A model generated the notes under the pieces. The model was not told where the DNA came from. It worked only from the letters and a program-made list of their open reading frames with translations, and made no database searches. This document shows, one piece after another, positions 9,677 through 21,027 of a stretch of 64,000 nt of DNA. This stretch comes from Trichosporon coremiiforme. Lineage: Eukaryota > Basidiomycota > Tremellomycetes > Trichosporonales > Trichosporonaceae. Each line of letters opens with the position of its first letter. The stretch's first letter is position 1. The position numbers were made by a program, and so were the translations under genes. The stretch spans positions 155,128 through 219,127 of the forward strand of contig BCJJ01000002.1 of NCBI GenBank assembly GCA_039545355.1, in the 5' to 3' direction.

Positions 9677-11083
9677 ATGTTCGAGAGTCTGGAGTCTCCG
9701 AGCATCCAGTACAGCGTCGGTGTGGCGGTCCCTTGCAGTATGGTCGTCTTGACTTTGTGAGCTGGCAAAGACGTTCTTATGAGCTTACGACAGGCCCGGC
9801 GCTCAACCACCCGTCTCGATCGACTTACTTCCTGTGAGCTGATGGTGTTCCCGCACGCTGACGACAGTGGAGCTACTCTCGGGGCGACGCGAGCTCGGCC
9901 AAAGTCCGGCCGCAGCCTATCCTCAATCTGACCATCCGCCCAGCCGGCCCTGACAAGTACGTCTTCCCTGTCCCCGGAAACGCACCAGATGCAGTCTCCT
10001 TCATTTTGTCCGACAGCAGCGGCTGGGGCCGAGCTGTGGGAGCAAAAGGTCAGTCCATTCCTTAAGTGTCGCTGACAGGCAGAGATCCAGCCCGCCCCTC
10101 CCTCGGCAGCCACGAACAGTGCGTGCCCCAAGCCAACCGCCGACCTTGAGGGCACGATCGACGTGCAGGGCGAGAGTTTGGAGTGCAACACGCTGAACAT
10201 CTTTTGGCGCGACATCAGCATTCCGTCTTCGCTCTACATCGTCTCCGCGGGAAGCGAGTACCAGAAGGCGTGGCGCTGGGTACTCGACACCAAGTCGGGG
10301 AAATTGGAGTGGGACCTCGCGCTGCCTGTTGGAGACCGGTTCCTGGTCACTGTAGCGGGCCGGCAGTATGATGGCTTCGAGGGTCCACGTACCGTCGCCG
10401 CTTCCAACAACCAGAGCTGTCTCTCAACCCCTGCTAAGGAGATCAGCCACCAGCGCACCGAGCGGAGCGAGCCGAAGAGTGGGCTGTCTCAAAGCGCAAT
10501 TATGGGCACTGCTATTGGCGCAGCCGCCTTTGTTCTCATTGCAGCGGTCGTCGTCTGGCTCATCCGCCAGAGGCGCGCTTCGGCAGTTCGGCCCGGCGAG
10601 ATCAACCTCCAAGACGAGTGGCAATCCGCATCCCACGAGCATCATCACGCTCTACACTTCCTGCACAAGTTCAAGACAGTCGGCGACACAGCACCCTCCA
10701 CAGGAGCTCCGCATCACTTGACAGCCGCTCGAGCGCCGGAGCCGCAGCAAGAGATCGACGCCGATGCCCCGATGCGCATCAACGGACCCGCTCCCCCGAG
10801 CTACAACCACGTCCTCTGGGTTACGCAGCCGCCCGAAGACGAGACGACCCGGAACTCAGCACTGATGGAGGCAAAGTCGGCCATCCTTAACGCCACTGCA
10901 ATGAGCTTCAGCGGATCGAGCACCGCCAGCCCGCGCCGCGAGGGAAGCTGCACTGCGCTCATCAATCAAGGCGATTCCCGCCCTCCCGCTGATGTCCCAG
11001 GCTCGACTTCACCTTCCTTAGAGACTCTCCCGGACGCCCATGCCCAGCCCCCGCCACGTCCTCTTCTCTCCCGCCCCAATTAA
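9677..11083 (+). CDS. Type I membrane protein with tandem beta-type ectodomains and PPSY tail
   Basis: Not a family I can name. Four exons (9677-9756, 9794-9833, 9868-10048, 10083-11083) give 433 residues, with introns of 37, 34 and 34 nt. The ectodomain holds two similar units, each opening with a cysteine and alternating hydrophobics: VAVPCSMVVLTLPGAQPPVS and GESLECNTLNIFWRDISIPS. The second unit continues with WRWVLDTKSGKLEWDLALPV. One transmembrane helix (about residues 240-262, GAAAFVLIAAVVVWLI) is followed by RQRR. The cytosolic tail carries APPSYNHVLW, the PPxYxxV motif also present at 8832 and 15835. No signal peptide is seen with this start, so an upstream exon may exist. The architecture parallels the protein at 15835. 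Confidence 0.6.
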
Positions 11084-11796
11084 GATCATCACTTTTGGTC
11101 TTCACGTCGAGCGGCCGCCTCCTTATACGCATCTATACTTCAGTTGATGTTGTGCATTTGTTTATTTAGCAGTGATACTCTAGGAGAATAATAAGTGTCT
11201 GGCTAATGTATCGGCATTACATCCGTGTGCTGTATGCTGACGACACGCACTGGCGTGCTGTGATTGCAAACGGAGATGCCGGAAGGGCATGCGCAAGTCT
11301 CAGTTGAGTTCTGAACGCTGAAAGATGAGAATTTCAGGGTTGCACTTCGCTGTGCGTTGCCGTCATGCTTAATACTCTCATTTAATCCTCGGCATTACTA
11401 GAGCATGGAGCGAAGGAGAAGAGCCCGGGCAGGTAGACCTGTTCTACAGGTATTGTTGCCCGGACACAGGGGAAGCATGGCCCGGCGATGGATGGCACAG
11501 AGCCTCATCAGAAGACTGGGCCAGCTGGGCGCACTCTTGTAGTAGGTTAATCCAGCTTCCTACCGGAAGGGCCAGGAATCTAGCTCACATTCTAGCACGA
11601 CATGTCCTTATCATAGTCCGAGTGTAGTGACAGTGCGTGCTTGAACGTCACCGGTGATATTACTGTCAAGTGGCGGGCCAGTGCACCGATTATGCTGTAG
11701 CCTACCCAAATTCATATTCCTCGGCTGTGCGACACCGTCGTCATACTCTTTCTCGCCAGCACAAGAGCAGAATACCCGTTCTTCCCGATCCCCCTC

Positions 11797-11885
11797 TCCT
11801 CACGACTAGCACCTCGTCGACTACTCCTCACGACTAGCACCTCGTCGACTACTCCTCATGACTAGCACCTCGTCGGCTACTCCTC
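11797..11885 (+). repeat. 28-bp tandem repeat, about three units
   Basis: The block CACGACTAGCACCTCGTCGA starts at 11801 and recurs at 11829 and, with one base change, at 11857, a period of 28 bp. A partial fourth unit follows. Non-coding as far as can be seen. Confidence 0.85.
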
Positions 11886-12112
11886 GTCGACTACTCAGAC
11901 GCTACCACTACCGCAGTCTCGCCGTTCCCTCCCCCCGAGACCTGTTCCCAGGCTTCTGGAGTCAGGAGCGTGAGCGTAGGACAGGGGGCGCCTCCAGTGA
12001 TCCACCCTTGGGGTCTTACTCTTCCTCAGTGTCCTTTCGCCGTCACCTGCGCCTGCGCCCGCGACTGCTGCTGCAACTGCCTGCCTGGTCCTGACTGTCT
12101 CGCTGCCTCGCA

Positions 12113-12119
<7 letters not shown>

Positions 12120-12180
<61 letters not shown>
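12120..12180 (+). repeat. (CCTGAG)n hexanucleotide microsatellite
   Basis: About ten perfect or near-perfect CCTGAG units. In one frame they encode a Glu-Pro run within an open stretch of 135 codons, but that stretch has no other protein-like features, so I treat it as a DNA repeat. Confidence 0.85.
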
Positions 12181-12832
12181 TTGCGTCTTTGAGACACACC
12201 CTGTATACCCAAAGTGGCTTAGTTCTGGCACATGAGCTACGTCCTATTTGTCACAGTTCTCACCTGTCACTCTTCCTTCTCTGTGTTTGCATTTTCCTCA
12301 TTCTCGAACCTCAACTCTCATTCTCGAACCTCAACTCTCCTCAACTACATCCAGATCAAGTCACTCGTTCGCAATGAAAAACTCGGCGGCGGGGTCAAAG
12401 AAGGTCCCGATCCCGCACCCGCGCAAGGCGCGAGTCACTACTTCACCAACTGCTTTTCCTGCCGGCTCAGACATGACTTGGGTTAGCCCTGCAGTATTAG
12501 CTCATCTCCATACCGCTCCACGAAAATTACCATCTACCCCAGAACTAAGGCTAACCACTTCTGCAGTTGCACCATTTGCCGCGGCCTCAAGGCGCGTAGG
12601 TAGCCGTTGGGTCCTTTTGGCCCATCCACGTTGCGGCCCGATGCCTACCTGTGTCGTTGGCAGTGAGCTCGTGGGGTGGTAGCTGCCATGCCTCGAACAC
12701 TTTGTGGTCGCTGTTGTTTCGGTCAAGGCACCGCCTCCCCTGTCGTTTCTCATTCTCGACGAGCTGCGACACACAGCTGCGATCTCCACGTGGCTCCTTT
12801 CCCCACCTCATTCCACCAACAACTCGCTCAGC

Positions 12833-13613
12833 ATGGAGGAAAGCTCGGACTCCAGCAATATCCTGCGGGAAGTGCATAACGAAATATGTGGAAACCTCAC
12901 TCTGGCTTTGTTCGACTACTGCGAGGCTGATGACAGTCCTCGTCCGGTTGCCTTCCCGGTCCTCAAGAGATGCAGTTGGACTTGATTCCTGGGGGTGTGG
13001 AAATATTTTCGCTGGGGCTCACTCAGGTTCTCGACTCCCAGTTCTCGGTCCTCGCCTAGGGTGTTCAGCTGCAGCCGATTCTGAACCGAGTGGTTACCAG
13101 AGCAGATGATGAGTTATGCTCTCCCTGTCGACACTAGAACCGCGGACCAGTTTATGCTGATTACATCAAACGCGTAAAGTGGGGCCAACTGATGACACTA
13201 ATCAGTGAGTATTCTCGTTTCGAGCTCCCATTATTCCGCTGAACGCGGAGATTTTGCTCCATCTGCCACTCCAACTGATCCGTCACAGATGGTTGCAAGT
13301 TACATAAGAGCGAGGTCAAAGTTCCGCCGTAGAGCCTAAGAGTAATGCAGGACAGACGCGGACAGTACTCCCGGTGCGAGACGCTCAGCTTTCAATGGCA
13401 AAGATCTGCCCGTCCCTTCAACCCTCTACATCACCTCCCTGGAGTATCGGGCAACGAATGGTGTTCTGGGCAATGGCAGGGATTCATCATATCGACACGC
13501 CTGGCGGACCGTCCTGACTGATGCCGCGGGAACCTTGGTCTGGACCTTGACACTGCCTACTGGCAATTATTTCCAGATCACATCGCAGCTGTCATCCCAT
13601 AGAAGTTTCTCGT
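12833..13613 (+). pseudogene. Decayed duplicate of the ectodomain gene at 9677
   Basis: The start MEESSDSSNILREVHNEICG then NLTLAL follows the same spacing as MFESLESPSIQ...VPCSMVVLTL in the gene at 9677. The next segments (QLDLIPGGVEIF, ADQFMLITSNA) also fall in order but in different frames with stops between. The clearest match is at 13372-13613: CETLSFQW then, after a frameshift, LPVPSTLYITSLEY, HAWRTVLTDAAGTLVWTLTL and PTGNYFQIT. These align with LECNTLNIFW, ISIPSSLYIVSAGSEY, KAWRWVLDTKSGKLEWDLAL and PVGDRFLVT. The transmembrane and tail parts are gone. Same strand and same cluster, so a tandem duplication followed by loss is the simplest reading. Confidence 0.55.
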
Positions 13614-15834
13614 AAGGTTTGCCGGAGATGTGAATGTCGGGTTTTCAACTGACCGCTCATGTGGCTGCCTTAGCGTTTCGACAAGTTAACTGGAGTAGCA
13701 TAGTTCCACCCTCGTAAAGAGAAATCACCCCAGCCAAGATTGGTGGTCGAAACTGTCAGAGCGGCCAGACCCGTGACGATCACGTCCGAACCGATCATCG
13801 CTTGCACAGTGCAGAGCAAACCTGGTGCACATGCACAGGTGGCCAGAGTCGGCCCGGCTCTGCTCCGCTTCCAGCAGATCGGTCAGGATTCCGAAAATCC
13901 GAGGTTAATGGGATTGTCAGCTTGGTGCGCCTGTGCGCCTGTGCAATGGGGTCATTAGATGAGGGACGGCTTAGAGGCAAGTGTTGGCGTGGGGGCTGGG
14001 CACAGGCGCCAGTCCGGCGGTTGGGCAGTCAGGCGGCAGCGGATCCAGCGGACGCCGCGCGCGCCGCTTGCGCCGTCTTTCGGCTCCGATGGCAGGCTGT
14101 GCCGTGCTGGTGTCTGTGACTCCTTTAGTACACCTCGCACCTCATCCAGTGCCGCTTGACTTCAGAGCGTGTGCCGTGCATGTCTGTCCTGTGCGTTGAC
14201 TGCTACAGTGCGAGGTGTGTCTCCCAGTCTTCTGTCGCAGCTGCCGCGGCGGAAACGCGCCCGATGGTCGAGACCAGCGAGGCTTGCGAGACCAAGGGGT
14301 GGTGGCCGTGACGCTAGTACTGGTGGCGTACGTGCTGTGGAGTACTCTGGGCATGTGCGTGGGAATCTGATGGCGCTCGCGCTAGCGTTAGGTGACGGCG
14401 TTATCAGCTTTGGGGGGATGTTTGACTACAATTTTTCCTTTCGCCCCTTCTCGTTGTCATGTTGTGTCTGCACCCTGCAGCAGTTGTTGTCGTTGCTGTT
14501 GCATCGTGCTGGTTGACTGGAAGAAGGATGCATCCGTGTAGAACAGGTGCACGATGGGAGGCTGGGCAGACGCACAAGCATGCAACCGTCAGATGAAACG
14601 CGATTGCGTCGATGATGTCAGGGGGGGTCGTCTGATGATCCTGTGACGACAGCCCCTCACCCTGAAACAACTTTGCCCCTGGCTCGAACTGAAAGTCATT
14701 GCTGCGCGTCGTTCCGATTGGGTGGGTCCGCAACTGTTCTGTAGCTGGCTGTCAATCATGTAATGTTTTTCGCTTATGATAAGTTCGTGTAGAACATGCA
14801 GAACATATCTGCGGCTGGGCAGAGTGATCAGACACAGCCCCGCCCGCCAGTGGCCAGTGGGTATGGGCCCCAGGGGGCGCTCTAGTGCGCGGCGCGGCGG
14901 TGCTGGATATGTGCAAGTACGCCTTGATAAGGGCTGCAGGAAGGGAGCAAGGGCCGGGTGGAAGTGTTGAGCGGATGGACGCCGCACGTCAAGTGCCGGT
15001 GTGCAAGTCAGGGCCCGTGGCGGTGCACATTCGGCAGGGATGAGCTTAACCTGCATAGACGCTCCTGCGAGCATACAATCACGACGCGACCAGCATGCCC
15101 GCCCGCCGCCAAGCCACAGCAGAGATTCGCAATGCATGCAAATCTTTTCGGTCTGGGCATGCGCGAGTGAGTGAGTGCTTGTGCTACTCGACGGAGTGGT
15201 GTGGAGCGCAGCGTTGACGGAGGCATGCATTTTGGAGCGCTATCACGCCATTGTTGTCGGCGGACCAACTTGCCTGCTAACTCGCGTTGGGAGCTTAGTG
15301 TCCCGTTGCACCGCGAGGATCGAGGAGAGGGCGGAGGGGCGCCACCCAGAGGTACCCAGAGCAGCGCCGCTGACTACGCCGCCTCGACCCTGCCTTGCAG
15401 TTGCATGCACGCGCACCAGGCCAGAGCAGACCGTTTCGGCAGTCCATCTCTCGTCGCACTACCGCATCCTAGCTATCCTAGCCTACCGACCCTCCCCAGC
15501 CTACCAACCTCGATCCACGGCTTCGTTCGTTTGCTTTTGCTCTTTCGCATTTCGTCCTCGGCCCACCACACCCTCGTTTTCTGATTTCTTACTCATCTTA
15601 CACTCTATTCCATCTCGAACACCGCACCAGCCAGCCCGGCCAGCTTCGACCAGACCAGCTCGGGCCACCCACCCTTCGCCTCTCTTCTTCGCCAGCGACG
15701 CCAGTGACGCCAGCAACGCCGCCTGCCATTCGCACCTCCCTTGTCTCGATTCTTCTCGCGTCACCCTCCTTCTCCCCATCACCCACGGTATACATCGGCT
15801 GTATAGACATTTCCGCAAGACAAGTCGGCCGGCC
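13614..15834. other. Long spacer and leader of the gene at 15835
   Basis: About 2.2 kb with no defensible gene; many short overlapping frames on both strands. The last 400 bases are pyrimidine- and ACC-rich, typical of a strong fungal promoter and 5' leader, and contain a repetitive GCCAGCGACGCCAGTGACGC stretch near 15692. Confidence 0.45.
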
Positions 15835-17651
15835 ATGCTGACGCTCCTCGTCAATCTGCTGGCGATCTCGGGCGCGTCAGCCCAGTCAGCATTCAACTTC
15901 ACCACCTCTGACGCGAAACAATGCCAAGACTTCACACTCACATGGTGCGTTGCTCGTCACTGACCTACGAGCGCATCGGACTGACGGGGCAGGGACGGCG
16001 GCAAGGCGCCCTTCCGTCTCGTGGGCATCCCCGTTGTGAGTCACGTCTTCGTGTAATATGCCGTGCTGATCAGAAGAACAAGGGCGACTACATCGATGGG
16101 CAACACATGTTCAACATCGCTATTCCCGATCCCCAAGGAGAACCGCCGTACAAGCATACGATGAAGATGAATGAGCCGGGCGGTACTGAGTTCATCTTCG
16201 CCCTGTACGACTCAACGGGTTTCAACGGCGCCAACGTTCGGCCAGTGCAGAGTACGTCATGAAGTGTGTCCTTGCTGACGAAACAGAGGTTGGAAACAGC
16301 GATGACAAGAGCTGTCTTGGAAAGTATGTTCATACACTAATCTGAAGCAGGATAGCTGACAACTGTCAGACTCGACGTCGACTTCGCACTGGACTTCACG
16401 TTCTATCTGGCCGAGCCCGGGACGACTGGGAAGTCGATGGACGCACCCGCTCAGTGCGACACGGTATCCTTGAAGTGGAACATGGAAGACAAGAATAAGC
16501 TTCCCGTAGCTCCAATCAAGGCTTTCGGCATGGTTCCGGGAGGTGTGGGCTGGGAGATCCCCGTCCCCTCTGGCACGACTGGTAATGACGGCGACAAGGG
16601 TATCGATTGGCAGGTCAAGGTGCCCGGAGGAACGCCGATGGTGCTCTTCATGACCGACGGCGGCAAGTATGGCATCGGCGGCAGCACGTCGCTCTACACT
16701 GTTTCCGATAGTCTGCAGCAGGATTGCATGAAGTCGGGCAGTCTCACGACAACATCGATGCTCCCGAGCTCGACCTCTAGTTCGTCGTCAAGTTCGCCTA
16801 CTTCCAGCTCCTCTTCGTCTCCTTCAAGTGGTGGAGGCGGTACCAGCACCGGTGCCATCGTAGGTGCTGTCGTGGGCTCGGTCGCTGCCCTCGCCCTGGG
16901 CTTCCTTGCGGCCTTCCTCTACTTCCGCCGCAAGCGCAAGAACCAACGTACTGGCGGCGCCGTTGATCTGCACGACATCGACGACGAGCCAGACCCAATG
17001 ACTGAGCAGGGTCGCCAGAGTGCGCAGATGGAGAGTCTGCTCGCTGGCGGCAGCCCGGGTTCCAGGAACAGACACAGTCGAATCTCCAGCGGTTTCGACT
17101 CATACGACGGGACGCATCGGCAGTCGATGTTCTCCGAGTCTACCGACTACCCCTACCCCCAGGTTGACCCGTTCCCCGCCTCATCAACGAACCCGCGCGA
17201 CAGCATGGTCACGTCCAGCAGCTCGAACAACCGCTTCATGACCGAGAAGCAGCAGCTGGCGTATAGCGAGCGTCGCAATCGCAGGAACGACAGTAACGCT
17301 GGTAGAGCCGGCGCCAGGTCGCCCGGGAGCTCGTACGCGCTGTCCGAGTACATCGATGCTGGACCTGTGCCCGACCAGCTGCAGGTCCTGCCGCCTCCTA
17401 GCTACGACGCAGTGCTGCGCGCGCGCAACCCGGACCCAGAGACGAGTTCGACGACCGCACCGTCCACAAGCGAGGCTGAGACTCCGCGTAGCCCTCCGCA
17501 GCGCTACTCGGCCATTTCCGGAACCGGAACCGACTTCTCGCCCCTCCGCCAGTCCACCTACTCGACCTCGACCGCGACCGAGACCGAGCTGCCTCCTGGA
17601 GCTGCTGGTTCCACGCAACAGTCTGCTCGCTCTGAAGAGCCCACCAAGTGA
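15835..17651 (+). CDS. Secreted-type single-pass membrane protein, Ser-rich stalk, PPSYDAV tail
   Basis: Five exons (15835-15944, 15993-16035, 16074-16251, 16287-16323, 16370-17651) give 549 residues. Residues 1-17 (MLTLLVNLLAISGASAQ) are a clear signal peptide. Two ectodomain units follow, each opening with a cysteine: KQCQDFTLTWDGGKAPFRLV and AQCDTVSLKWNMEDKN. Each unit ends near another cysteine (DDKSCLG, QQDCM), so two disulphide-closed beta domains are likely. Next come a Ser/Thr-rich stalk suited to O-mannosylation, a transmembrane helix (about 283-305, IVGAVVGSVAALALGFLAAF) and the stop-transfer sequence RRKRK. The long cytosolic tail includes PPPSYDAVLRARN near residue 465. The architecture equals that of 9677. 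A surface sensor or adhesin-like role is conceivable but not shown. A 35-nt C run lies 14 nt after the stop. Confidence 0.75.
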
Positions 17652-17664
17652 GCGACCCGATTAT

Positions 17665-17703
<39 letters not shown>

Positions 17704-18170
17704 TCCTCACGACACATGAAAAGGAAAACGAACACTGCCGCCATAATTTCATCCTTGTATTACTGGTTTTATAAATGGACTATTATGTGACCCACGCCCA
17801 TCTGCTCTGCCTAAGGTGCAATGCACGCCATGGAACTGACCGATCGACGCGGGTCAGACGAATACGTCAAGTGTCGCAGAGACGGAATCGATCCGTGGCT
17901 CGGTCGCGAGTCAGCTTTGAATGCGGACTGGCCCGAGTGCCACATGAGTCGGCGTTAGCTCGAAAACGCGCGTGGTGAGCCACCGGCCACCCAGGCAGCC
18001 AGGCTCAGCGCTCACTGAGTGGTAGGGCAGGGCTGTCTCGACGACACTCGCATCGATCAACTAGACCATACTGTTCGGCGAGTCGACTGCACCAGCTAGC
18101 GACCCAGAGAACGACGCGCCGACACTACCCAGCAACCGTCATTCCGTCCATCGACGAGCAACTGTTAGCC
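17652..18170. other. Intergenic region between the membrane-protein gene and CK2
   Basis: Holds the poly-C tract and the CK2 alpha promoter. No other feature was seen. Confidence 0.5.
17666..17700 (+). repeat. Homopolymer run of 35 C
   Basis: Uninterrupted C tract in the 3' untranslated region of the gene at 15835. Exact length is unreliable because such tracts are prone to sequencing and assembly error. Confidence 0.9.
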
Positions 18171-19462
18171 ATGTCGGGGTCCAGGAGTATCGTGAGTGTC
18201 ATCCCGCTCCGCCGAGGGTTGAGATATGAGGGGGTCTTTATCATTTAGCGAGGACGACGCATTCTGGAACACCAACGCTTGATGACGCTACTCGGCATGA
18301 TCATCACCTTTTCCTCGACCATGCCCATTCCCAAGCTTATGCTGTCGACACCCAACGGCCATCACCTTGCATGCACACAATGGCAGCTGCTGACTTCCCC
18401 AGGCTCGCGTGTACCCTGACGTCAACGAGAAGCTGGGAAGGTCATGGTGGGACTATGGTACGTTGTGCTCGCACCGTCGCACTACACAGGGCAACATCTG
18501 ACAGAGCAGACAACCTCATCGTCACCTGGGGCAACCAGGATAACTACGAGATTGTGCGCAAGGTCGGCCGAGGAAAGTACTCTGAGGTGTTCGAGTCTGT
18601 CCACCTCCCCACGAACCAGAAGTGCATCGTCAAGGTGCTGAAGCCGGTGAAGAAGAAGAAGATCAAGCGTGAGATCAAGATCCTGCAGAACCTGGCCGGC
18701 GGACCGAACGTCATTGGCCTCCTCGACGTTGTGCGCGACTCGCAGTCCAAGACGCCGTCAATCGTCTCCGAGTACGTCAACAACACCGAGTTCAAGACGC
18801 TGTACCCCAAGTTCACCGACTACGACGTGAGGTATTACATCTTCGAGCTGCTCAAGGCGCTCGACTTCTGCCACTCCAAGGGCATCATGCACCGCGACGT
18901 CAAGCCGCACAACGTCATGATCGACCACGAGCGGCGGCAGCTGCGCCTGATCGACTGGGGACTCGCCGAGTTCTACCACCCTGGAACGGAGTACAACGTC
19001 CGTGTCGCCTCAAGATATTTCAAGGGACCGGAGCTTCTCGTCGACTTCCAGGAGTACGACTACTCGCTCGACATGTGGAGCTTAGGGTGCATGTTCGCGT
19101 CGATGATCTTCCGCAAGGAGCCATTCTTCCACGGACACGACAACATTGACCAGCTGGTCAAGATCACCAAGGTCCTCGGAACAGACGAGCTCTTCAACTA
19201 CCTCGAGCGGTACGACATCGACTTAGATTCCCAGTTCGACGAGGTCCTAGGCCGCTACCAGCGTAAACCCTGGAGCAAGTTCATCACGTCGGAGAACCAG
19301 CGCTACATCTCGAATGAGGCCATCGACTTCCTCGACAAGCTCCTCCGCTATGACCACCAGGAGCGACTCACCGCCCAGGAGGCTCAGCAGCACCCCTACT
19401 TTGCCCCCGTCCGCGAGGAGCACGCCCGCAACGCCAAGGCGGCCGCCGCCTCCAAGGCATAA
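18171..19462 (+). CDS. CKA1: Casein kinase 2 catalytic subunit alpha
   Basis: Constitutive acidophilic Ser/Thr kinase of nucleus and cytoplasm. Exons 18171-18191, 18403-18457 and 18510-19462 give 342 residues, the usual length. [19 protein letters not shown] then RSWWDY is the conserved N-terminus that packs on the activation loop and fixes this start. The more obvious downstream ATG at 18371 would read intron. Visible motifs are the glycine loop [10 protein letters not shown] (about 45-54), the basic cluster KKKKIKRE that recognises acidic substrates and sets CK2 apart, the catalytic loop [12 protein letters not shown], the CK2-specific [10 protein letters not shown] in place of DFG, and [15 protein letters not shown]. 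Intron 1 is 211 nt, long for this genome, and follows only seven codons. Confidence 0.96.
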
Positions 19463-21027
19463 GGCTCCTAGTCCCAACGTTCTTACACACGCCTAGAGGG
19501 AGAAGACGAGGGGGAAGAAGGAAAACGATGCCCAGTCTGCTTGTTCTCAACGATCCGATCGACATCCCTGTGTTTGCATATTACACCGTTTCTACGATAC
19601 CCAACCGTCCCCTTCCCTCCTCCCGCATACGCCTGAAAGCTCGCCTGCTTCTGTCTCAACCCACACTCCGTCAATTGGTGCCTTGGTCTCTCCCCACCCT
19701 CCGTACCTCTCCTCCTCCCCACCTCACCTCACCTCCTTACTCTACCACCTCACCTCGCCTCGCTCGCTACTTTAGTTTTGGTCTGCGCAATCGAACCGTC
19801 CGTTGCAGTAGTAGACTCTGAAATAGTTAGTCAGTCACCCAGTACTAGTACCTGTTCATATAGAAAGTCGCAGCTGAGAGTCAAGTCGGTCCATGCATGT
19901 CGTTTTCGTTCTGTAAATGCAAGGTTAAGTTGGGTAACGGGAGTGGGGAACCAGCGATGGAGTCGCGCGAGGTCAGTGCGGTGCGATGATTCATTGATTC
20001 GGTGAGAGCCGCCCGCAAGTAAGGAGATTGGGGCGGGGGTGGGACAGCGATGCAGGATGTGCAGGAGCGGAAGCAGGCGTCCGGGAGATGATATGATGCA
20101 ACATGAGACGAGAGACGCATTCACGGAGGCAAGGCGCGTTGCACTATTGCGTGCCTGAGATGAATGCCAAGGTTGATGATTGTGAGCAAGATGCGGTGGG
20201 AGAGCCCCGCTTCGCCCTGTCAGTGTTGTGGTTTTTTTCTCCTGCGCGATTCCTTTCTTGTCCGCTCGTGCCAGCATGCCAGGCAAAGTCAGCCGGACGG
20301 AGCCGTATGCCGTACAGCGGCATCAGCGTGAGGCTTAATCAGAGTGCACCCAGAGGTACAGTGATGCAACCGCGGCCGTGCGCGCGACCGACCACCAGAG
20401 TTGCGCGCTGCTAAGCAGGCTGGGAATCTGACCACACGTACGTACGCGTTACCGCTATCGAACAGCCGGGTGCATGTATCCTCTTCACTATCGTTCACAC
20501 TACCGCCAACTCCGCTCCGCAACTGCACAGCACACCTGACAACCTGACGGACACGGCGTCACCGATTCCAGTTAGTGTGCTCCGCGTCCTGACCGCTAAA
20601 CGGCCGAAGAGTGAGGGTACGCGAGGGACTCTCGATCTCGCGTCCTCGCGTCCTGATCCTGCATTCAACCGTCCATCCATCCAATACGTCCACCACCCAC
20701 ACACACTGGCATACACCCGCAAACATCAACATTCAATTCAGCACCGGCCTCGACTTCGTACCTCCGTACCCGCTCGATTGACCAGATCCCCATCTTGCCT
20801 TTTGTCCTCTTCTCTTCGACACGCACGCACTCTCGTCGCCAGATACCACAGACGCAGCCGACGGCATACCCGAAATCAACCCTGCCCAACTGTCCGGTGG
20901 CGTGCACTGCTTCCCCGCACTTTCTCACAGCTCGAATCCAGCCCTATCTCTCTTCCATCCAAACCACACGTCAACGAGGAGATCGCCAGACACGCACGCA
21001 CGCCGCTCCGCCTCCCCGACATAAGCT
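19463..21027. other. Intergenic region, CK2 3' end and RhoGAP fusion promoter
   Basis: No gene that I can support. The last 450 bases are rich in CA and CT runs, as in many fungal promoters and 5' leaders, and lead to the ATG at 21028. Confidence 0.5.

Larger units (their letters stand above)
11084..12832. other. Spacer with simple repeats, no secure gene
   Basis: Contains the 28-bp and 6-bp tandem repeats listed separately. A stretch near 12040-12080 (CACARDCCCNC in one frame) faintly recalls the Cys cluster of the small gene at 8832 (CCVSCARDC), possibly a decayed copy. No intact gene was found. Confidence 0.4.

Noticed and set aside
11970..12377. 135-codon frame with a Glu-Pro repeat
   Set aside because: Created by the CCTGAG microsatellite; flanks have no domain and no supported start.
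18371..18509. Upstream extension of the CK2 frame from the ATG at 18371
   Set aside because: It reads through introns 1 and 2; splicing from the ATG at 18171 restores the conserved N-terminus.
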